Positions 56,521 to 64,000 of a stretch of DNA of 64,000 nt are shown here, piece after piece (positions within the stretch are counted from its first letter, which is position 1; each line of letters starts with the position of its first letter). The notes under the pieces are model-generated. The model did no database searches and had not been told where the DNA came from. It saw only the letters and a program-made list of their open reading frames with translations. The stretch spans positions 80,693,001-80,757,000 of the forward strand of contig CM060831.1 in the NCBI GenBank assembly GCA_030762175.1. Reading direction: 5' to 3'. The position numbers were made by a program, and so were the translations under genes. This stretch comes from Metallyticus violacea (Eukaryota; Arthropoda; Insecta; Mantodea; Metallyticidae).

Positions 56521-57136
56521 GATCAGATAACTCGGTATGGCAAGCTCTGCCAATTTTCTTGTACTTTTTATTCAAAACGAGGTCACAGTTAATTTTCTTT
56601 GGTTACTGTTGTCCTTTATTGGCGACATTGAGATATATTCCAGTCAAATTTGTATAGCAGATCGCAAATAGTCCTCGTGACGGTGAATTATATGAGAAAT
56701 ATGCTCTGGAGAACTGTTAACACTTATTTTATAACAAATTTTCTCTCGTTTTGTAAACGGAAATACGTATGCTAACCGAACTGCTTTTGTTTACAAGGTG
56801 TTACGCACATGGAATACTTTTGAAATAAATGTCTGCTATAAACAAAATTATTTAGATTAACTTTGTACTGCAATAAGAACGGGTAATACAACAGAATAAT
56901 TTCGATAATTAAATAACAAGCGAGAGTGAGTTTATAAAATAAAAAGCTAATATTTTATGCGTTGCTGCGGCAGTATTAACGTAGTTTTGATTTAAGGGTT
57001 TGGTTTTTTCAGTACTGCATTACAGATAAAATAATTGTTAATAATGGTTTCTGATTTCCGCGTTCATGTTAAGGTACAACCCATTTTGTAATTTCATATA
57101 TTTGTACATAATTGACGGTGTTTAGTCTTTCATCAG
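56521..57136. other. Unassigned AT-rich DNA
   Basis: Nothing recognisable. Confidence 0.5.
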
Positions 57137-57388
57137 TGTTTTACAACTACTACAAGTGCTTACATGTTGCATGTTCCAGTGGGAACACACTGAGGGGACT
57201 ATGGACCAGGATATGGACTTCAGCAGAGAGTAGGGTGAACGATAACAGCGATGGGGCAGGTACCTGGGGTCGTCATATCCTTGCCGGTTTGTCCGGCAGA
57301 AGGGAATCTACCCCAATCTCGTGGTCCAGACTCTTGAGGATCCTGAAACAACAGCAGCCGTCTCCTGCATCATCGCCCATGGGCAATG
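57137..57388 (+). CDS. Candidate exon, unknown gene
   Basis: Strong acceptor 'ttagtctttcatcag' (ends 57136), with an alternative 'catgttccag' (ends 57179). A donor follows at 57389 ('caatg|gtaaat'). One frame is open across the block and includes TWGRHILAGLSGRRESTPI and LKQQQPSPASSPMGN. GC is clearly higher than the AT-rich surroundings. The Gln/Ser/Pro-rich end is common in insect regulatory proteins but gives no identity. Another frame also looks protein-like at its end (IYPNLVVQTLEDPETTAAV) but has two stops upstream, so the frame is uncertain. Confidence 0.3.
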
Positions 57389-57801
57389 GTAAATTTATAC
57401 CTTACTATTCTTGTATGTGGTAGAAATATATACTGAAAATATTCGTTTTGAGAAATGTTTCACATCGCTTCATCATTGGGGATAATTCATACAAGACATA
57501 AACAGTTACCGTTTTTGTTCTTTAGCATTATAAATTGCTCAGGTAAATGATTCATTTGAAGTCTTTCTTGTCATCAGAAAATTAGACAACCTGTAAAGTC
57601 CTGGGCCGTGTATTTTTATATCTCTCTCTTTACTTTACAAATGAATTTTCAATTAATCTTCTCTAAGAAGTTGGTAGCAAACTCGTTCCTCGTGAAAGTT
57701 GCGACTGATCAACATCGTATACAACTTTGCAACAGTGAGATCATTTTGTAACTCAAGCACATTAATGTAGGAATATATATAAATGAAGAATTCATTAAAT
57801 A
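57389..57801. other. Unassigned AT-rich DNA
   Basis: Nothing recognisable. Confidence 0.5.
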
Positions 57802-58485
57802 CAGAGGGTGTCAAAATGTATACACACTTCAAGCAAAGAAAAAACTGTGTTAATATAACAAAACTGAATTCACACAAACAGAAAATGATGAACACTAATC
57901 ATCTTAGACCATTACGGTTACAACAGTTGCTCAAAATACCCATCATCGACGTCGATACACTTCTGAGTACGTTGAACTACTGATTGAGCAACGTTTGCGA
58001 AAGTGTCCTCAGCGATTGCAGCACATGCCGTTTCAATTTCTTCCCGAAGTGCTGTCAGTGTAGCTGGTTTTCTACGGTGTACAACATCCTTAAGAGTTCC
58101 CCATAGGTAGAAGTGCAACAGCGGTTCTGTTCTGTACACGTCTCCATTGCCTTTGAACTTCAACAACATTCTCGGTTTTCCATTGTCCCTTCAAAATTGC
58201 TTTTCGCTGTTCAAACGATAATCTTGGCTCCATTTTGTTGTATCAACTCTAGCATAACGTAATGTGAGTCACATATGTTTACAGAACATCATACGAAAAT
58301 CTTGGTTTCATTTGTTCATTGTTGATTTACCTGTCACGTAGCAACGCTATCACAATGTATGTGAGTCAGATCTGTTTACAGAACATCATATTACACATTA
58401 CTGTTGTTTTTCGGTCTAACTTTGAAATATATTAAATAGATATCTACTGTGAAAGTGGGTATGCATTTTTTTGCCGCTCTCGGTG
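57802..58485 (-). mobile_element. Nonautonomous DUF4817-type element, copy N2
   Basis: Collinear with N1 (36331-37010). The left end is 'cagagggtgtcaaaatgtat'. The right end 'tgcatttttttgccgctctc' plus 'ggtg' is followed by TA. A TA also overlaps the left edge (57800-57801), consistent with Tc1/mariner-superfamily targeting. Confidence 0.85.
57927..58233 (-). pseudogene. Deleted DUF4817-type transposase (N2)
   Basis: ATG at 58233 opens MEPRLSFEQRKAILKGQWKT, then NVVEVQRQWRRV. After a small deletion the frame shifts to YRTEPLLHFYLWGTLKDVVH and ends CIDVDDGYFEQLL. The last catalytic Asp of N1 (PPLD) is His here. It has the same internal deletion junction as N1. Without the DDE core it could at most make a DNA-binding peptide. 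Confidence 0.75.
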
Positions 58486-59224
58486 TATTAAACCTTTTCG
58501 TTTAAGAGTTTCCCTCTAAAATATTGGATCACTTTTACCCTGCAGATGTTGATTCCTTCCTTTTAAAAATATTTAAGATATTGTGCCAACTGTTCGACAA
58601 ATGCTATAAGTATTTACGTAGTCCACTTATGCCTTTAAACACTTTGAATATAGTAGTTTACACTTGATTTGCAATAGCTAAGGGAGTCAATGGTTTGCAC
58701 GGTATATTTATGGTAAACTGATTTAAATTTATTTAAAACATAAATAATTATGCAGTAACTGATAGCTTAAATAGAGAAAACTGTGCTGTCATAAGTAAAA
58801 CCCTTAATCTTGTGTTTTGTAGCTTTATTCTCTTCAAATACAAGACTGCCTTAATTTTACAGATATTGTCAATATCGTAATTACTAAAAGCAGTTATGAT
58901 ATTTCTTTCCTAAATTTGAAGATATTTTTCTTATACGGGCGAAAGGAACTTGATGAACCAAAGTAAATTTGTAAATGGAATACATTTTCGAGCAAAATGT
59001 GTTTCTGTGTGCACATATTAGTCAAAGTAGTAAACAAGTATTTGCAAACGATTGCCGGTAAAAGTGAACATTATCCAAACAGACCAGTAAATGTTTATAA
59101 TATAGAGTATTCTTAACAATACCCAATTCCTTTGGTAAATGTTGGAAATGTATATCACTGCGCTTGTTACTTTGTCACATCAATGGCTAGCATGTTATCT
59201 TGTTTAGCCTCTCCCTCTGTGGCC
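58486..59224. other. Unassigned AT-rich DNA
   Basis: Nothing recognisable. Confidence 0.5.
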
Positions 59225-59860
59225 ACTCTATTGCATAAGAGGTGATAAGTGTTTATGTACATAAAATTTTACTCTTTTCCAATAGTTAACTATAATGATA
59301 CCACGTGAGTCGGTAAAAAAAGGTGCTATCACTTTTCCCGTCAACAAAACTATTTTAACTTTTTTGAGCACTTTCATCTTGGCCAGCGCACTGTGTTGAC
59401 TGCTATTTTGTCTCAAGTTGTAGCCAAGTTTTGTCCACAGTTCCAAAACGACGCCAAGAGTCATTCCAAATTTTCCCAAATACGATTTTGAAGTTTTCTT
59501 CCTTGAGTGTTTTTGGTCAGGAGTCAACAAACGCGGCACTCAGCTTTTCCATATACAGAACTTCATGCAGACTTTTATGTACCGCTCATATGAGATACCC
59601 TAGGGAATCTTAATACGACAATCTTCTATCATGATAGCATTGATTTTATCGGAATGTGCAGATCTGCTGTGCTCGTACGGCCATGTTTAAATTCATTTAT
59701 TCTGTAATAAATGGTCTTGAGTGCTTGTGCAGAGTCCCCATGAAATTCCTTCAGCTCGGTTTGTATCGAGTCACAATCCACTTTTTTATAAATAAAAATA
59801 TATTTCACTGCATGAAACTCGGCATCACTCATTTCTACGAAACATTTTACACTGGTCACT
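59225..59860 (-). pseudogene. Third-lineage mariner transposase, degraded
   Basis: N-terminal part: MSDAEFHAVKYIFIYKKVDC, followed by GDSAQALKTIYYRINEFKHG (the helix-turn-helix arrangement of mariner). The middle: MPRLLTPDQKHSRKK (linker equivalent of VPRLL...Q). Then VIAPFFTDSRGIIIVNYWKR, the strand region after the first Asp. The order matches mariner, but frames shift repeatedly and the C-terminal catalytic motifs are gone. No TIR seen. Confidence 0.65.
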
Positions 59861-59938
59861 TAAGATAGCTGCCAACAGTTTGAAAATTTGAACACAATCG
59901 TTAAAAGAAGCACGCTTACCCATAGTAAGGCCCCATTC

Positions 59939-60982
59939 ACAATAAAAATTAAAAGTAAACATAAAAAAATAAGACGTAACACGTTAACTGAGTAGTATGT
60001 AGGCATTCACAATGAAAGACGCAAATGTACGTATTAGTCAACCAAAAATAAGAACAAGCGAACATCAACTAACAGCTGATTGAAAATGGCTGCTTCTAAG
60101 CACACGGCGGTAGCGCTTATGCATATGCAAAGTGCAGTAATTAATTTGCTTGGAGTAATATGAGCAAGGATATCTTTCTTATAATGTAATTAATCTTTTG
60201 TACATTGACATCATTCTGCCTACAGAGTTCACTGATCTTCAGCTCTCTCTACCATAACTTCCCCTTACACGGAGCACGGAAATCAAGTGCAACTCCTGCT
60301 GCTAGCTGCTGCAAGACACGAGCGCAGCGGAGAGAGCCGAACTACTGTGCATGACCGCAGTAAATGTTTCGTGTTTGTTTTTTGTTAAACATAATGTAAT
60401 CTATGCGTTGTCTTAACTTGACGTAACTTTTACATGTAAATTGATAGAGGGTTGTTAGGCGGGTAAACTATTGTAACGGTGACAAATCTGCTCTAATGGG
60501 AATTCGCAAATGCGTTATAAATTGATGTATATGCATTTTTTCCTTTCGCAGTTGAAGGAGATATGCCACCATTACAGTGATTTACCCGAGATTACCACAT
60601 ATATATATACACTAAAGCCAAAAACCAATTTATAACGCATTCTGTACGTTTTGAAAGTCCTATTATCTAGCTCTACCTTCGGCTCTCTCCGCCGTCGATC
60701 GGGGCAGCAAGAGTTGCATTTGATTTCCGTACTCCGTGTAAGGATAAATTCTACCACAGAGGTGTACAAACAGAGCAGCTGTGTTCTGATTGGCTGATTT
60801 CTTAAGTTTAAGTTAGACGTAGACGCAAAATCTTGGACTTTGCAAGCTTCTAAGTTTACATCTAACTGTACGTTTATTTTTATGTTTACGTGATTCATTG
60901 TGAATGGTTCTATTACAATACATAGCATCTAGCTTTTACGTTTAAGTTTACGTTACGTTTAATTTTCATTGTGAATGGGGCA
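59939..60982. mobile_element. PIF/Harbinger-like foldback, TAA target duplication
   Basis: The left end GGCCCCATTCACAAT and the complement of the right end (TGCCCCATTCACAAT) are flanked by TAA at 59936-59938 and 60983-60985. 3-bp TWA duplications and GGCC...TTCACA tips are typical of PIF/Harbinger. The inverted arms extend inward: 'ccttacacggag' and 'ggagagagccga' recur inverted at 60265-60340 and 60675-60750. No transposase; nonautonomous. An apparent minus ORF (60928-60572) is a by-product. Confidence 0.8.
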
Positions 60983-61029
60983 TAATGCCACTTAACAAAA
61001 TTTCCCCACTATTTCGTTAAAATTTATCA

Positions 61030-61400
61030 GACATGTCAATCCGCCCTAGTTATTTTTACAGATGAATCTAAACATGCGTTCTAAGGCACCAGGAGGAGAA
61101 TTAATAAATATTCACCAACAAAAAGGAGAGAAGGTTTCCAACAACGGTGCTGATAACTGATAAACCTAGTGGAGGGCTTATTGTGATTTGGGGATTTTTT
61201 TGAAAGGGTAAAAGTTGCGGAATCTGTGAAACGTGAAGGAAAGGTAGACCAGAACTATCGTATATTGCTTCAGTATCATGCAATTGAATTTGAATTGCAT
61301 CTAATAGGGAAAACTTTCACCTTGCAGCAAGATTACGTTGTAAACATTGATCTGGATATTGAATGGGATCTACTGCGGTTAAAGAAAAGCACAGGATTCT
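61030..61400 (+). pseudogene. Degraded Tc1-like transposase
   Basis: VIFTDESKHAF-like sequence near 61045-61083 carries the first catalytic Asp. GGLIVIWGFF near 61173-61202 and LQQDYVVNID near 61325-61352 (second Asp) follow in Tc1 order and spacing. Frames shift several times; the final Glu region is not recognisable. No TIR identified. Confidence 0.6.
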
Positions 61401-61556
61401 GAAATATATGGCTTGGCTGTCCGAAAGTTCGGACTACTACTCCAAGGAATTGTTATAGGATGTAGTGAAGCAGGAGCGGTAAGTATATGACACGGAACGT
61501 AAGGGTGTAGACAATTTATGACTTGCGGCAACAACAATTCAATGATTCACATATAG
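61401..61556. other. Unassigned DNA
   Basis: Nothing recognisable. Confidence 0.5.
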
Positions 61557-61558
61557 TA

Positions 61559-61905
61559 CGAGGGCGGTCTGAAAATTTCTGCGCCTAACAATGAAGGATC
61601 CAGTTGAACATTATTTTTGTTTTTCAACATAAACTTCCTTAAATAAATATATTTATTTCAGCGGATTTCCAAGGCCATTATCCGGTCTCTGTAGTCGTTT
61701 TTCGGAAGTTCTGCAAAACACTCTCCATACCTACAACTGACTCTTGATTTCGTGAAAAACGCCTACCAGCGAAGAAGTTTTTGAGATTTGGGAAGAGGTG
61801 GAAGTCGGAGGGAACCACATCTGAGAATTTGGGTGGAGCCTTCAGCAAGTCACTTTTGTCACAATTTGGTTTAACGTTTGTGATGATAATCAATCAGTAA
61901 AATTA
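61559..61905 (-). mobile_element. Mariner 3' fragment, fourth lineage
   Basis: TA (61557-61558), then TIR-like 'cgagggcggtctgaaaattt'. On minus the C-terminus of a transposase reads PPKFSDVVPSDFHLFPNLKN (third Asp in PSDFHLF), FFAGRRFSRNQE and LQNFRKTT. Only the last third of the gene remains. It abuts family C copy 2. Confidence 0.75.
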
Positions 61906-61946
61906 GCAATGACTGATGCCACATGAAGCTGTTTTTTTTAATGAGA

Positions 61947-63022
61947 GGGTGGTAATTAAATGTAAGAATGGAAGGAAGGTTTTTGACTAATGATTCATTA
62001 TTTGATTAATTGGTTCTCAGGGTTTGTGATTTTCTTCTTCTCCTCCCGGATGATTTACAATTGCTCTGACTAACTCTTGTTTTTCTTTATTGGACTTTTT
62101 GTTATTAGGAAATCACAGGGGAAGGAGCTTACCAGGAACTTTACAGGAGAATGATTAAATTTGTGATTTGAACCCCGGGTTTTTAACAAAGTCTGTTCCA
62201 CTTAAAGAGGCACCGTTACTCCTTGGAGAATTGAGTTGCTAGATGTGCCACTTTTGCATTATCTGTGACGATCGTACACGGACGCACTTTGATAACTCCG
62301 AAACTTCCTACTTAACTCAATAACACGCAACTAGTTCCGTAATAACAATGGCTAATGCGAACTGAGAGCTGAGCTGAGAAACTGCCTCTAATCAAGAACT
62401 GCAAAGACTGGTCCTGATCCCCAAAATAGTAAGCTTGAGTAAACGTGGAGGTCGTCATTCTGTCTGACGCTCCTCTTATTCTTTCAAAATATTATTTTAG
62501 AAAGATCCAGAAAATTTCCTTTCATCAAAGAATTTTTATTGGATATTGCACTAGATTGATGTCCTTCTCTCCTTTCTTATTGGCTACCTGCACTACGTGA
62601 CTCTCAGCATGTCACCCACATATACCGTTAGCTTCTCTCCTTCAACAGTTTGTCGGCCTGACATTTCACCCCCGAGCTGGCACATGTTTTATTACGTCTA
62701 CCCTGACAACTCTCTACGAAATACAAATCTTTTTAGAGTATCCCGCTTTAGAATTTTCCAGTAATAGTGGACCGTTTTGCAATGCGGTCATCTATAGAAA
62801 ATATTGCTACAATAAGCCACAGGGTTCTCTGTCTTTATCACAAGGTCAGGATGGATTTCTGCATTCTGATACGAGAAAATAACATTTTACACACAATACT
62901 GCAACACATGCACAAAGATAAAAATTATACTGAATTGTAATTAAAACAGAAAAATTTCATAACAATAATTAATATATTGGTTATAATTTATATGGGGATG
63001 GCAATTAATAAATTCCACTGTA
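61947..63022 (+). repeat. Family C repeat, copy 2 (no LINE)
   Basis: Aligned with 43407-46130 but uninterrupted at the LINE site (near 62620, 'cccacatataccgttagc'). It therefore serves as the empty-site allele of the family. The ends are 'ggtggtaattaaatg' and 'ggggatggcaat'. Unknown class. Confidence 0.72.
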
Positions 63023-63116
63023 CATCATTTCCTATTTACGGCGAACAACAGGCTTTTGTCCGTTGTTTTGTCTTTTGGTGCAATTATGGTATGTGATAAT
63101 TGTATCCCTGTCTCAT

Positions 63117-63376
63117 GTCGTTAAGGAACGTAGTCGTGAGCGGGAGGTCTGGGTTCGAATCCCGCCAGGAACGTCCTCCCTGACCGAGGCTTTTTTCCAG
63201 ATTTTCCTCAGTCCTCGTAAATGGCAAATGCCGGGGAGGTACCCTAAACTTCGGCCTGGAAAGTTTCCTTCCTTGAAAATATCCTTTCCCAATTTATTAT
63301 TTCATCTCATGTATCATCAGTGTCCACCGCCTGTGGTGTCTCAGTAGTAAAACGGGCGTTAAATACTGCTAAAAAA
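63117..63376 (+). repeat. SINE-A copy, 5'-truncated
   Basis: It begins inside the head ('gtcgttaagg'), has the B box 'gggttcgaatccc', and ends 'gggcgttaaatac' followed by an A tail to 63385. Confidence 0.92.
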
Positions 63377-63385
63377 AAAAAAAAA

Positions 63386-63967
63386 GCACAGCTTCACAGT
63401 TATGAGTCGACATCGGAAGGAAAACGTTTATTACGAATACAATCAACACAATCTAATTAATTCACCAATCAAATCCTCACCTTCCCCTTCTTTAATCAAC
63501 CAATCCAAATTAATTCCGCCTTTCTTATATAAAAAACGGTCGCAAATGGTATACCAATGTGGGGCTAACAATTAATCAACGAATTAACACGAAATAATTA
63601 TTCTTCCCCTTCACTCATACAAAAACGGCACACATAAACTTGGTCCCTCGGGCGTAACCAGTTATCAACAATATCGAGGGAAATCTGGACAGTTTGGAAA
63701 TCTTATGAATATGGGGATTATAGTGCCTATAGTGCCTGCCTATAGTCTGATACATCAGTAGTTGACAGTTGCATCCATTTAACATCTCAGCATCTTCAGC
63801 CCGACTTGAAATAATTTCGTTTCCTAATTAGTCTTTTGTTCACAATATGACAAGAAATCGACTCGCTTCGAACGCTCCAAGAAGTTGCTTCAAATACATT
63901 ACACACTTGTGTTACAAGAATATAACAATGATGAATATTAGTGCAATTAATTTTCTAATTATATACA
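63386..63967. other. Unassigned AT-rich DNA
   Basis: Nothing recognisable. Confidence 0.5.
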
Positions 63968-63969
63968 TA

Positions 63970-64000
63970 TGAGAGTAGGTCCCTAAGTTTCTGGCCATGC
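63970..64000. mobile_element. Mariner family M tip, cut by right edge
   Basis: 'gagtaggtccctaagtttct' is a diverged family M TIR, after TA at 63968-63969. The element would continue beyond the window; its orientation cannot be told from the tip alone. Confidence 0.7.

Noticed and set aside
60572..60928. 118-codon minus ORF
   Set aside because: It lies within the Harbinger-like foldback arm and has no transposase motifs.

Overview
This window looks like a gene-poor, AT-rich stretch of an insect nuclear genome. The evidence is direct: two abundant tRNA-derived SINE families, several mariner/Tc1 lineages with DD34D or Tc1-type motifs, LINE fragments, foldback elements, long trinucleotide microsatellites, candidate exons with GT-AG borders, and no bacterial gene arrangement. 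A large-genome polyneopteran such as a cockroach or relative would fit, but that is inference from repeat style only.

Almost everything recognisable is mobile or repetitive. SINE-A (about 270 bp, Leu/Ser-tRNA-like head) occurs about 15 times, whole or broken. SINE-B (about 280 bp, Gly/Glu-tRNA-like head) occurs 9 times. Many copies have readable target-site duplications (TSDs). One mariner family (TIR starting CGAGGGTAGGTCCATAAGTTTCC) has four long copies plus end fragments. A second mariner (14400-15712) has clean TIRs and TA flanks. Other DNA elements are Tc1-like pseudogenes, deletion derivatives of a DUF4817-type transposase (36.3 kb, 57.8 kb, 28.4 kb), and a PIF/Harbinger-like foldback (59939-60982). 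Retroelements are a 5'-truncated LINE with TSD (44190-45720), an RNase H remnant (13.8-14.4 kb), a LINE C-terminus (47.3 kb) and a Penelope-like inverted LTR pair carrying a hammerhead-like core (8053-9022).

Layout. 0-4 kb: a repeat (R1) and the best candidate for a host gene, two spliced-looking exons (2527-2675 and 3644-3696) ending in a stop, with a SINE in the intron. 4-16 kb: transposon graveyard. 17-19 kb: a 1.4 kb tetra-/trinucleotide satellite fused to a SINE tail. 19-31 kb: SINEs, mariners and a deleted transposase. 32.5-50.5 kb: two inverted R1 copies bracket a 164-bp-arm palindrome with tandem units, a CGGBP1-like fragment, a mariner, and a LINE nested in an older repeat inside a foldback. 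50-64 kb: mostly unassigned DNA with mariner, SINE, Harbinger and Tc1 remnants; another mariner end is cut by the right edge.

I found no operon, CRISPR array, rRNA or intact autonomous element. No coherent new multi-gene system is visible. The most interesting items are the candidate two-exon gene end, the 34.4-35.3 kb palindrome/tandem locus, the hammerhead-bearing inverted repeat and the layered insertions at 43-46 kb.
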